Positions 35,997 to 44,318 of a DNA stretch of 64,000 nt are shown here, in pieces; the first letter of the stretch is position 1; each line of letters opens with the position of its first letter. The stretch is taken from positions 62,001 through 126,000 of the forward strand of contig NZ_RXFT01000015.1 of assembly GCF_003952165.1 (NCBI RefSeq). The letters run 5' to 3'. Below the pieces are notes generated by a model, which had not been told where the DNA came from, did not search any database, and saw only the letters and a program-made list of their open reading frames with translations. Source of the stretch: Variovorax guangxiensis (GTDB lineage: Bacteria; Pseudomonadota; Gammaproteobacteria; Burkholderiales; Burkholderiaceae_C). The position numbers and the translations under genes are program-made.

Positions 35997-37004
35997 ATGA
36001 CCATCTCCCGACGCGGCGCACTCGGCGCCGCACTGGCAACCACCCTGGCCGCCAGCCTGCCGGCGCGCTCCTTCGCGCAGGCCGCGGCCGGCGCGCAGGG
36101 CGGCACCGGCAACTGGCCCTCGAAGCCGATCCGGATCATCGTTCCGTACCCGCCGGGCGGTTCGTCCGACATCATCGCGCGGGCCATCAGCCAGCCGTTG
36201 TCCGAGGCGCTGGGCCAGCCCGTCGTCATCGACAACAAGGCAGGCGCCAACGGCAATCTCGGCGCCGACCTGCTGGCCAAGGCGCCGGCCGACGGCTACA
36301 CGCTGATGCTGTGCGACCTGGGTGCGCTGGCCATCAGCCCGTCGCTCTACCCCAAGCTGCCTTTCGATCCGTCGAAGGACCTGCGCAGCGTTTCCATGCT
36401 GGCCTATTCGCCGCACCTGCTGGTGGTGCACCCTTCGGTGCAGGCGAACACGCTGAAGGAGCTGGTCGAGCTCTCGAAGAAAAGCGATCTCAACTTCGCC
36501 GTCACCGCCAGCGGCAGCACCGCGCACCTCGCGGGCATCGAGCTGCAGCGCCGCATCGGCGCCAAGTGGGAGTACGTGCCCTACAAGGGCGGCGTGCAGG
36601 CCGTGCTCGACACCGTCTCGGGCCAGACGCAGGTGCTCATGAACGGCATGCTCGCCACCTACCCGCAGGTGCAGGCCGGCAAGCTCAAGCTGATCGCCGT
36701 GTCCAAGGCCACGCGCATGCCGCTGATCGGCAGCGTGCCGACCATCGCGGAGCAGGGCGCTCCCGGCTACGAGTCGGGCACCTGGCAGGGCATGGTCGCC
36801 GCGCGCGGCGTGCCCGACGCGATCATCAACCGGCTCAACCGTGAGCTGGTGCGCATCATCCGCACCGCCGACATCCGCGCCCGCCTCGCGGGCCAGGGCG
36901 CCGAGGTCGTGACCATGACCGCGCCCGAGCAGGACCAGTTCTTCGCCAAGGAGCGCGCGCGCTGGGCCCAGGTCATCAAAGAGGCGAACGTCAGGCTCGA
37001 CTGA
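35997..37004 (+). CDS. Bug-family (TctC-like) periplasmic substrate-binding protein
   Basis: A 335-residue receptor. The leader MTISRRGALGAALATTLAASLPARSFAQ carries an SRRGAL twin-arginine-like motif and could be Tat-exported. The mature part shows WPSKPIRIIVPYPPGGSSDIIARAI, DNKAGANGNLGADLLAKAPADGYTL, YVPYKGGVQAVLDTVSGQTQVLMNG and KWAQ-like RWAQVIKEANVRLD at the end. ATG 35997 follows a good GGAGG. First gene of the plus-strand arm, 54 nt after operator copy 2 and 51 nt before kdgD. Galactarate, glucarate or a uronate is the likely ligand; no TctAB permease is nearby. Confidence 0.94.
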   Translation: MTISRRGALGAALATTLAASLPARSFAQAAAGAQGGTGNWPSKPIRIIVPYPPGGSSDIIARAISQPLSEALGQPVVIDNKAGANGNLGADLLAKAPADGYTLMLCDLGALAISPSLYPKLPFDPSKDLRSVSMLAYSPHLLVVHPSVQANTLKELVELSKKSDLNFAVTASGSTAHLAGIELQRRIGAKWEYVPYKGGVQAVLDTVSGQTQVLMNGMLATYPQVQAGKLKLIAVSKATRMPLIGSVPTIAEQGAPGYESGTWQGMVAARGVPDAIINRLNRELVRIIRTADIRARLAGQGAEVVTMTAPEQDQFFAKERARWAQVIKEANVRLD

Positions 37005-37055
37005 CCGGCCTCATCCATCTTTTTCCTTTCCCAAATCTTCACTGGACTCTTCCCG

Positions 37056-37967
37056 ATGAACCCGCAAGAACTCAAGACCATCATGGGCTCCGGCCTGCTC
37101 TCGTTCCCGTTGACCGACTTCGACAGCAACGGCGACTTCAACAAGAAGGGCTACCAGCAGCGCCTCGAATGGCTGGCTCCCTACGGCGCGAGCGCGCTGT
37201 TCGCGGCCGGCGGAACGGGCGAGTTCTTCTCGCTGACCGGCGACGAGTACCCCGGCATCATCCAGACCGCGGTCGACACCTGCCGCGGCGTGGTGCCGAT
37301 CATCGCGGGCGCCGGCGGCCCCACGCGCTTCGCCATCCAGTGCGCCCAGGCCGCCGAGAAGGCCGGCGCGCACGGCATCCTGCTGCTGCCGCACTACCTC
37401 ACCGAAGCCGGCCAGGAAGGCCTGGCCGCGCACGTCGAGGCCGTGTGCAGGAGCGTGAAGTTCGGCGTGATCGTCTACAACCGCGCCACCAGCCGCCTGA
37501 AGCCCGACACGCTGGCCGCGCTGGCCGAGCGCAATCCCAACCTCGTCGGCTTCAAGGACGGCGTGGGCGACATCGAGGCCATGGTCGCCATCTACCAGAA
37601 GATGGGCGACCGCTTCGCCTACCTGGGCGGCCTGCCCACCGCGGAGGTCTATGCCGCCGCCTACAAGGCGATGGGCACGCCGGTGTATTCGTCGGCCGTC
37701 TTCAACTTCATTCCGAAGACCGCCATGGACTTCTACAAGGCCGTCGCCGCCGACGACCTGCCGACCCAGCACCGCCTGCTGAAGAACTTCTTCATGCCGT
37801 ACCTCGAGCTGCGCAACCGCGTGCCTGGCTACGCGGTGAGCATCGTGAAGGCCGGCGCGAAGATCGTCGGCCACGACGCCGGCCCCGTGCGCGCACCGCT
37901 CACCGACCTGAAGCCCGCCGAGATGGAGCAGCTCAAGGCGCTGATCGACTCGCTCGGTCCGCAGTAA
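37056..37967 (+). CDS. kdgD: 5-dehydro-4-deoxyglucarate dehydratase
   Basis: A 303-residue member of the DHDPS/NAL class I aldolase superfamily. It dehydrates and decarboxylates 5-dehydro-4-deoxyglucarate to 2-oxoglutarate semialdehyde. The TIM-barrel motifs are GGTGEFFSLTGDEY (residues 52-65), the tyrosine of YNRATSRL (Tyr141), and the Schiff-base lysine Lys167 in GFKDGVGD. The GFKDGVGDI and GLPTAEVYA segments and the length separate KdgD from DapA. It links both dehydratases of the island (GarD and GudD) to the semialdehyde dehydrogenase at 41048. Confidence 0.96.
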   Translation: MNPQELKTIMGSGLLSFPLTDFDSNGDFNKKGYQQRLEWLAPYGASALFAAGGTGEFFSLTGDEYPGIIQTAVDTCRGVVPIIAGAGGPTRFAIQCAQAAEKAGAHGILLLPHYLTEAGQEGLAAHVEAVCRSVKFGVIVYNRATSRLKPDTLAALAERNPNLVGFKDGVGDIEAMVAIYQKMGDRFAYLGGLPTAEVYAAAYKAMGTPVYSSAVFNFIPKTAMDFYKAVAADDLPTQHRLLKNFFMPYLELRNRVPGYAVSIVKAGAKIVGHDAGPVRAPLTDLKPAEMEQLKALIDSLGPQ

Positions 37968-38021
37968 GCCGGCACCCGGCGGACGAACCGACCCTCATCA
38001 CAACAGCGGAGACAAGACGCC

Positions 38022-38471
38022 ATGTTCCTCAAGAAGCTCTTCCTGGTCGCCGCCTCGGCGGCCCTGTTCTCGGCCTGCTCGGTGATGCCCTCGGGCAATG
38101 CCGCGTCGGCCGCGCCCGAGGTGGCCGCCGCCGCCGAGCGCCTGCGCATCGCGATGATCGACCCCACCGGCCCCGCGCTCGGCGCGCTGGTGGCCGACGA
38201 CCTCAGCTACGGCCACTCCGGCGGCAAGGTCGACACCAAGACCAGCTTCATCGCCGACCTGCTCGACGGCAAGTCCGACTTCGTGACCATCGCCATCACC
38301 GACCAGACCGTGAAGGTGGTCGACGGCAACACCGCCATCGTGCGCCACACGCTCACGGCCGACACCAACGATTCGGGCAAGCCCGGCAAGGTGGCGCTGA
38401 AGATCCTCGGCGTCTGGCAGAAGCAGGGTGGCAGCTGGAAGCTGCTGGCCCGTCAGGCCGTGAGGATCTAG
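38022..38471 (+). CDS. NTF2-like (DUF4440/SnoaL-type) lipoprotein of unknown role
   Basis: A 149-residue predicted lipoprotein. MFLKKLFLVAASAALFSAC gives a lipobox ending at Cys19. The mature part (ERLRIAMIDPTGPALGALVADDLSYGHSGG, TIAITDQTVKVVDGNTAIVRHTLTA, LGVWQKQGGSWKLLARQAVRI) has the conical NTF2-like fold used by SnoaL and DUF4440 proteins for ligand binding or catalysis. It lies between kdgD (54 nt) and a Bug receptor gene (5 nt), so it is part of the aldarate operon. It may bind or transform a sugar acid in the periplasm, but no function is established. Confidence 0.8.
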   Translation: MFLKKLFLVAASAALFSACSVMPSGNAASAAPEVAAAAERLRIAMIDPTGPALGALVADDLSYGHSGGKVDTKTSFIADLLDGKSDFVTIAITDQTVKVVDGNTAIVRHTLTADTNDSGKPGKVALKILGVWQKQGGSWKLLARQAVRI

Positions 38472-38476
38472 TCCGA

Positions 38477-39463
38477 ATGAAGAAGAGAGTCCTTCTCGGG
38501 GCCGCCCTCGCGGCCGCCTCGGTCGCGTTGTTGCCGCTGCCTGCCTCGGCGCAAGCCGATGCATGGCCCCAGCAGAAGCCCGTGACCATCATCGTGCCGT
38601 TCCCGGCGGGCGGCTCCACCGACATGGTCGCGCGCACCATCGCGCTGCAACTGCAGACCAAGCTCGGCGGCAGCTTCGTCGTCGACAACCGGCCCGGCGC
38701 CACCGGCACCATCGGCACCGGCCAGGTCAAGCGCGCCGCGCCCGACGGCTACACGCTGCTGGTGTCCTCTCTCGGCGCCTTCGTCGTCACCCCGCACCTG
38801 CAGAAGAGCGTGCCCTACGACGCGACCAAGGACTTCGACTACATCAGCGTGCCCGTTCAGGCGCCCAACGTGCTCGTCGCGAACGCCGCGCGACCCGAAC
38901 ACACCGTGGCCGACGTGCTGGCGCTGCTGCGCAAGACGCCGGGCAAGGTCTCGTTCGCGAGTTCGGGCAACGGCTCGTCCGACCATCTTTCGGCCGAGCT
39001 CTTCTGGCAGCAGACGAAGACCGAAGGCGTGCACGTTCCCTACAAGGGCGGCGCGCCGGCGGTCAACGACCTGCTGGGCAACCAGGTCGACTTCTCGTTC
39101 CAGAACGTCAATGCCGTGCTGCCGCACATCCGCGGCGGCAAGCTGCGCGCCATCGCCGTCACGGGCGACAAGCGCTCGCCGGTGCTGCCCGACGTGCCCA
39201 CGCTGGCCGAAGCCGGCGTGAAGGGCGCCGAGGTCTATTCATGGCAGGGCATGGCCGCGCCCAAGGGCCTGCCGCCGGCCGTGAAGAAGAAGCTGAGCGA
39301 CGCGGTCATCGCGGCGATGCAGGACCCGGAGACAAAGAAGCGCATGCTCGACCAGGGCCTGGAGATCGTCGCCAGCACGCCCGAGGAATTCACCGCCTTC
39401 CAGTTGCGCGAATGGACGCGATGGAAGACATTGATCGAAGCCCGCCACATCACCGCGGATTAA
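38477..39463 (+). CDS. Bug-family (TctC-like) periplasmic substrate-binding protein
   Basis: A 328-residue receptor with signal peptide (KKRVLLGAALAAASVALLPLPASA) and family motifs WPQQKPVTIIVPFPAGGSTDMVARTI, DNRPGATGTIGTGQVKRAAPDGYTLL, HVPYKGGAPAVNDLLGNQVDFSFQNVNAV and PDVPTLAEAGVKG. It starts 5 nt after the NTF2-like lipoprotein stop and is followed directly by repeat copy D. It is the fourth Bug receptor of the island, which implies several related ligands or partial redundancy. Permease partners are absent from the window. Confidence 0.94.
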   Translation: MKKRVLLGAALAAASVALLPLPASAQADAWPQQKPVTIIVPFPAGGSTDMVARTIALQLQTKLGGSFVVDNRPGATGTIGTGQVKRAAPDGYTLLVSSLGAFVVTPHLQKSVPYDATKDFDYISVPVQAPNVLVANAARPEHTVADVLALLRKTPGKVSFASSGNGSSDHLSAELFWQQTKTEGVHVPYKGGAPAVNDLLGNQVDFSFQNVNAVLPHIRGGKLRAIAVTGDKRSPVLPDVPTLAEAGVKGAEVYSWQGMAAPKGLPPAVKKKLSDAVIAAMQDPETKKRMLDQGLEIVASTPEEFTAFQLREWTRWKTLIEARHITAD

Positions 39464-39465
39464 TG

Positions 39466-39562
39466 GCACTCCCCCAGGCTTCGCGCACTTCGTGTCGCTT
39501 CGCCTACCCCCTCGCCGGGGGCAACACCTGAGGCCCGGCAAAGCCGGTTCCTCGGTGTTCCC
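39466..39562 (+). repeat. Dispersed three-hairpin intergenic element, copy D
   Basis: About 95 nt, similar to copies A-C but on the plus strand. It begins about 2 nt after the stop codon of the Bug gene at 38477, again in sense orientation to that gene, and precedes gudD. The middle stem CCCCC/GGGGG is kept although its loop differs (TCGCC against TTGCA). Confidence 0.85.
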
Positions 39563-39597
39563 CGAAAAGACCGGCTCGGTTTTGGATTGATTCAACG

Positions 39598-40953
39598 ATG
39601 ACGCTTTCAGATTCCACTTCGTCGCCGTCAGGCGCCCCCGTCGTCACCGGCATGCGCGTGGTCCCCGTCGCGGGCCACGACAGCATGCTGATGAACCTGA
39701 GCGGCGCCCACGGCCCGTTCTTCACGCGCAATCTGCTGATCCTGACCGACAGCGCCGGCCACACCGGCGTGGGCGAAGTGCCCGGTGGCGAGAAGATCCG
39801 CCAGACGCTGGAGGATGCGCGCGACCTCATCGTCGGCCAGCCCATCGGCCGGCACAACGCCATTCTCAACAGCATGCGCAGCGCCTTCGCCGGGCGCGAC
39901 AGCGGCGGGCGCGGCCTGCAGACCTTCGACCTGCGCGTGACCATCCACGCGGTCACGGCCGTCGAAGCCGCGCTGCTCGACCTGCTGGGCCAGTTCCTCG
40001 AAGTGCCCGTGGCGGCCCTGCTGGGCGAAGGCCAGCAGCGCGACGCGGTGCAGATGCTCGGCTACCTCTTCTACGTGGGCGACCGCAGGAAGACCGACCT
40101 GCCCTACGAGAGCGACCCCGGCGCCGACAATGACTGGTTCCGTCTTCGCCACGAGGAGGCCATGACCCCCGAGGCCATCGTGCGCCTGGCCGAGGCCACG
40201 CACGCACGCTATGGCTTCACCGACTTCAAGCTCAAGGGCGGCGTGCTGCGCGGCGAGGAAGAAGTCGAAGCCATCCGCGCGCTGCACGAGCGCTTTCCCA
40301 AGGCCCGCGTCACGCTCGACCCCAACGGCGGCTGGCTGCTGCAGGATGCGATCCGCCTGTGCCGCGACCTGCACGGCGTGATGGCCTATGCCGAAGACCC
40401 GTGCGGCGCCGAAGGCGTGTTCTCGGGCCGCGAGGTGATGGCCGAGTTCCGCCGCGCCACCGGCCTGCCCACCGCCACCAACATGGTCGCCACCGACTGG
40501 CGCGAGATGGTGCACAGCCTTTCGCTGCAGTCGGTCGACATCCCGCTGGCCGATCCGCATTTCTGGACCCTTCAGGGCTCGGTGCGCGTGGCGCAGCTGT
40601 GCCAGGCCTGGGGCCTGACCTGGGGCTCGCACTCCAACAACCACTTCGACGTGTCGCTCGCGATGTTCACGCACGTGGCGGCGGCCGCGCCGGGCAAGGT
40701 GACGGCCATCGACACGCACTGGATCTGGCAGGACGGCCAGCACCTGACGAAGTCGCCGCTGAAGATCGAAGACGGCTTCGTGAAGGTCCCCACGCGCGGC
40801 GGCCTGGGTGTGGAACTCGACATGGATGCGGTCGAAAAGGCGCACCAGCTGTACCTGAAGCACGGCCTTGGGGCGCGCAACGATGCACAGGCGATGCAGT
40901 ACCTGATCCCGGGATGGACTTTCGACAACAAGAAACCCTGCATGATCAGGTAG
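39598..40953 (+). CDS. gudD: Glucarate dehydratase (enolase superfamily)
   Basis: A 451-residue enzyme dehydrating D-glucarate to 5-dehydro-4-deoxyglucarate. All expected active-site residues are present: the KxK pair Lys211/Lys213, metal ligands Asp241, Glu266 and Asn295, and the general base His345 in WGSHSNNHFD. Each is offset by about six from the E. coli GlucD positions that I remember (Lys207, Asp235, Glu260, Asn289, His339). The opening TGMRVVPVAGHDSMLMNLSGAHGPFFTRN is also characteristic. It follows repeat D and precedes the semialdehyde dehydrogenase gene by 94 nt. Confidence 0.97.
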   Translation: MTLSDSTSSPSGAPVVTGMRVVPVAGHDSMLMNLSGAHGPFFTRNLLILTDSAGHTGVGEVPGGEKIRQTLEDARDLIVGQPIGRHNAILNSMRSAFAGRDSGGRGLQTFDLRVTIHAVTAVEAALLDLLGQFLEVPVAALLGEGQQRDAVQMLGYLFYVGDRRKTDLPYESDPGADNDWFRLRHEEAMTPEAIVRLAEATHARYGFTDFKLKGGVLRGEEEVEAIRALHERFPKARVTLDPNGGWLLQDAIRLCRDLHGVMAYAEDPCGAEGVFSGREVMAEFRRATGLPTATNMVATDWREMVHSLSLQSVDIPLADPHFWTLQGSVRVAQLCQAWGLTWGSHSNNHFDVSLAMFTHVAAAAPGKVTAIDTHWIWQDGQHLTKSPLKIEDGFVKVPTRGGLGVELDMDAVEKAHQLYLKHGLGARNDAQAMQYLIPGWTFDNKKPCMIR

Positions 40954-41047
40954 AGGCGTAGGCTCCGTTTCTCACATCCCGCAGCCGGAGCCCTCGCTCC
41001 GGCTTCTTTCTTTCTTTTTTCATCCATCGAGCAGCAAGGAACCCAAG

Positions 41048-42484
41048 ATGCAGAACTTCGACAACCTCATCGGCGGCGAATGGCGTGCAGGCGCCGGCTA
41101 CAGCCCCAACGTCAATCCGAGCAACCTGTCCGACGTGATCGGCCAGTACACGCAGGGCGATGCATCGCACGTCGATGCCGCCGTGGCAGCCGCCACGGCG
41201 GCCTTCCCGGCCTGGGCCACGGGCAGCGTGCAGGCGCGCTCCGACGCGCTCGACAAGATCGGCAACGAGATCCTCGCGCGCAAGGAAGAGCTGGGCACGC
41301 TGCTGGCGCGCGAGGAGGGCAAGACCAAGGCCGAGGGCATCGGCGAGGCCGCGCGCGCGGGCTACATCTTCAAGTTCTTCGCGGGCGAGTGCCTGCGCCT
41401 GTCGGGCGAGGTGCTGCCTTCGGTGCGGCCGAACATCGGCGTGGAGATCACGCGCGAGCCCGTGGGCGTGGTGGGCCTCATCACGCCGTGGAACTTCCCC
41501 ATCGCCATTCCGGCCTGGAAGATCGCGCCCGCGCTGGCCTTCGGCAACTGCGTGGTGCTCAAGCCCGCCGACCTCGTGCCGGGCTGCGCGTGGGCGATCG
41601 CGGAGATCATCAGCCGCTCGGGCATTCCGGCCGGCGTGTTCAACCTGGTGATGGGACGCGGCAGCGTGATCGGCAATGCACTGGTCAACCACCCCGGCAT
41701 CCATGCGATCAGCTTCACCGGCTCGGTGGGCGTGGGCCGCAACATCGCGGTGCAGTGCGTCACCAACCACAAGAAGGTGCAGCTCGAGATGGGCGGCAAG
41801 AACCCGCAGGTGGTGCTCGACGACGCCGACCTCGCGCAGGCCGTGGAGCTCAGCGCGCAGAGCGCCTTCTACTCGACCGGCCAGCGCTGCACCGCGTCGA
41901 GCCGGCTGATCGTCACCGAAGGCATCTATCCGAAGTTCATCGCCGCCATGAAGGAACGCATGGCGAAGATCAAGGTGGGCGACGCGCTCGCGCAGGGCAC
42001 CGACATGGGCCCGGTCTCGTCGAAGTCGCAGCTCGACCAGGACATGGAATACGTCGCCATCGGCAAGAGCGAGGGCGCGACGCTGGCGGCCGGCGGCGAA
42101 CTGCTGAAGCTGGAGACCGACGGCTACTACATGTCGCCGGCCCTCTTCAGCGAATCGGCCGCCACGATGCGCATCAACAAGGAAGAGATCTTCGGCCCGG
42201 TGGCGAGCGTGATCCGCGTGAAGAACTACGAGGAGGCACTGGCCACCGCCAACGACACCGAGTTCGGTCTCTCGGCCGGCATCGCCACCACCTCGCTGAA
42301 GTACGCCACGCACTTCAAGCGCCACAGCCAGGCCGGCATGGTGATGGTCAACCTGCCGACGGCGGGTGTCGATTACCACGTGCCTTTCGGCGGCCGCAAG
42401 GGCTCGAGCTACGGCCCGCGTGAACAGGGCCGCTATGCGCAGGAGTTCTTCACGACGGTGAAGACGGCTTACACGCTGGCCTGA
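41048..42484 (+). CDS. 2-oxoglutarate semialdehyde dehydrogenase (aldehyde dehydrogenase family)
   Basis: A 478-residue NAD(P)-dependent aldehyde dehydrogenase. Landmarks are LIGGEWRAG, PWNFPIAIPAWKIAPALAFGNCVVLKPA, the base Glu247 in LEMGGKNP, the nucleophile Cys281 in STGQRCTASSRLIV, and EEIFGPVASVIRV. Its sequence fits the KGSDH group that oxidises 2-oxoglutarate semialdehyde to 2-oxoglutarate, and its place at the end of the aldarate arm fits the last step of the pathway. A succinate-semialdehyde-like activity cannot be excluded. It is followed by a long inverted repeat. Confidence 0.92.
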   Translation: MQNFDNLIGGEWRAGAGYSPNVNPSNLSDVIGQYTQGDASHVDAAVAAATAAFPAWATGSVQARSDALDKIGNEILARKEELGTLLAREEGKTKAEGIGEAARAGYIFKFFAGECLRLSGEVLPSVRPNIGVEITREPVGVVGLITPWNFPIAIPAWKIAPALAFGNCVVLKPADLVPGCAWAIAEIISRSGIPAGVFNLVMGRGSVIGNALVNHPGIHAISFTGSVGVGRNIAVQCVTNHKKVQLEMGGKNPQVVLDDADLAQAVELSAQSAFYSTGQRCTASSRLIVTEGIYPKFIAAMKERMAKIKVGDALAQGTDMGPVSSKSQLDQDMEYVAIGKSEGATLAAGGELLKLETDGYYMSPALFSESAATMRINKEEIFGPVASVIRVKNYEEALATANDTEFGLSAGIATTSLKYATHFKRHSQAGMVMVNLPTAGVDYHVPFGGRKGSSYGPREQGRYAQEFFTTVKTAYTLA

Positions 42485-42504
42485 GCTTCGGGGATCGGGA
42501 TCGG

Positions 42505-42636
42505 GAGCGGGCAGCCGGACGCAGAGGGCGCGAAGGTTTCGCAGAGGGCGCGAAAGGAATACCAAAAAAATGGTGTTCGGGTTCTTTTGCGACTTTCGCG
42601 TAGCTTTGTATTTCTTCTGCGTTCGGCTGTCCGCTC
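42505..42636. repeat. Long imperfect inverted repeat, copy 1
   Basis: About 132 nt that can fold into one long hairpin: the outer arm GAGCGGGCAGCCGGACGCAG pairs with CTGCGTTCGGCTGTCCGCTC. A second copy of the same element lies at 55108-55218. It fills the gap between the convergent semialdehyde dehydrogenase and osmoprotectant permease genes. No open frame or transposase is present, so it is a MITE-like or structural element. Confidence 0.8.
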
Positions 42637-42653
42637 CCGTCTTCGCGACGGCG

Positions 42654-44207
42654 TCAAGTTGGCATCGACGATGGCGGTGCCCGGCGGCGCCTGCGCATGA
42701 GGTATTCGACTAGTTCGAAGACGCCTTCGCTCAGCAGGGCCAGTGCCGCCGCCGGCAGTGCGCCTGCCACCAGCAGTTCGCGGTCGTTGAGGGCCAGGCC
42801 GGTGACGATGCGTTCTCCGAAGCCGCCTGCGCCGATGAAGGCGGCGATGGTGGCGGTACCGATGGCGATTGCGGTGGCCGTGCGCACGCCGGCCAGCAGG
42901 GTGGGCAGCGCGAGCGGCAGCAGCACCAGGCGAAGGCTCTGCGGCGGCGTCATGCCCAGCGCGGTGCCGGCCAGCCGCAGGCCGTTGGGCACCTCGGCCA
43001 GGCCCGTCACCGTGTTGCGCATGATCGGCAGCAGCGAGTAGAGCGTGAGCGCGATCAGCGCCGGCAGCGCGCCGATGGCGCCCAGCATCGAGATCAGCAC
43101 GGCCAGAAGCGCCAGCGAGGGCACGGTCTGCAGCAGGCTCGCGAAACCCAGCACCACCGCGCGCAGCCGCATGTGCGGAAACACCAGGATCGCGATCGGC
43201 ACGCCGACGAGGATGGCGATGCCCACCGACAGCGCCACCAGCAGCAGGTGCTGGCGCGCGAGCTTCCACAGGTCGGGGCCGAACAGCTTGGCCGTGAAGC
43301 CCCGGCGTTCTTCCTTCGGCTGCGCCTTCGCGTCCTTGCCGCCCGCGCTCGCCAGGAAGTCGCGCGCGATCACGTCGAAGGGCACGCCCTGCAGTTCGGC
43401 GCGCGCATTCATCGCGATCATTGCGTGCTCGTCGACCTTGCCTTCGAGCGTCTTCAGCGCGGCCCAGGCCTTGGGCAGCCGCTTGGGCAGGTCGAGCTTG
43501 TAGAGCACCACGGCGTCGTAGCGCGGAAAGTATTTCCTGTCGTCCTCCAGCACGCGCAGGCCGAGGTGGTCGATCTTGGCGTCGGTGGTGTAGATGTCGA
43601 TCACGTCGATCTGCTTCGCGGCCACCGCGTCGTAGGCCAGGCCGTGGTCCAGGCCGGTGGGCGTCTGCGTGAAGCCGTAGCGCCCGGCCAGGCCCTTCCA
43701 GCCGTCGGCGCGGCCGATGAATTCGTTCGACAGGCCGAACTTCAGCTCCGGGTGCTTCGCGAGGTCGCTCAGCGTGCGCAGGCCCAGCCGGTCGGCGTCG
43801 GCGGCGCGCACCGCGAGCGCATAGCCGTCGTTGAAACCCAGCGGTATCGCCACGCCCAGGCCCATCGGCGCGAGCGCGGCGTTCATCTCCTCGCGCGTGC
43901 CTGCCGGCGCGCCCTTGAGGATCTCGAGCGCGATGGTGCCGGTGTACTCGGCATAGAGGTCGATGGCACCGGATCGCAGCGCCTCGTACACGATGGCCGT
44001 GTTGCCCAGCCCCTGCCGCACGACGGGTGGCGTGGCCGTGTGTGGCGCCGCCGTCTGCGCCAGCAGCTCGGCGAGGATGTACGACTCGGTGAAGCGCTTG
44101 GAGCCGACGCGCAACGTCTCGTCCGCCGCCCGCGCGATGCCGCACAGGGCAATCCAGGCGAGGGCGAAGAGCAGGGCGGCGCGCAGGAGGCTGCGGGGCA
44201 GGTGCAT
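42654..44207 (-). CDS. Fused osmoprotectant ABC transporter substrate-binding protein/permease
   Basis: A 517-residue two-domain protein. A signal peptide (FALAWIALCGIARAA) is followed by an OpuAC-like binding domain at residues ~28-300 (LRVGSKRFTESYILAELLAQ, IDLYAEYTGTIALEILKG, GFNDGYALAVR, DVIDIYTTDAKID). Residues ~325-500 form an OpuBB/ProW-type permease with about six membrane helices and the loop ALGMTPPQSLRLVLLPLALPTLLAGVRTA. Such fusions import glycine betaine, choline or related quaternary amines. No ATPase gene is adjacent, so it must borrow one from elsewhere. Periplasmic-domain-first order is the reverse of many OpuB-type fusions. Confidence 0.9.
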   Translation of the reverse strand: MHLPRSLLRAALLFALAWIALCGIARAADETLRVGSKRFTESYILAELLAQTAAPHTATPPVVRQGLGNTAIVYEALRSGAIDLYAEYTGTIALEILKGAPAGTREEMNAALAPMGLGVAIPLGFNDGYALAVRAADADRLGLRTLSDLAKHPELKFGLSNEFIGRADGWKGLAGRYGFTQTPTGLDHGLAYDAVAAKQIDVIDIYTTDAKIDHLGLRVLEDDRKYFPRYDAVVLYKLDLPKRLPKAWAALKTLEGKVDEHAMIAMNARAELQGVPFDVIARDFLASAGGKDAKAQPKEERRGFTAKLFGPDLWKLARQHLLLVALSVGIAILVGVPIAILVFPHMRLRAVVLGFASLLQTVPSLALLAVLISMLGAIGALPALIALTLYSLLPIMRNTVTGLAEVPNGLRLAGTALGMTPPQSLRLVLLPLALPTLLAGVRTATAIAIGTATIAAFIGAGGFGERIVTGLALNDRELLVAGALPAAALALLSEGVFELVEYLMRRRRRAPPSSMPT

Positions 44208-44318
44208 CCGGGCCAGTGTATAGACAAGCTCCCGCTGCGCGTACCCGTCGATCTCCTACACGCCCTGGTGTGCGGTGCCGATGGGGCTGGCGGCCGTTCG
44301 GGACCACAGTGATCCGCG

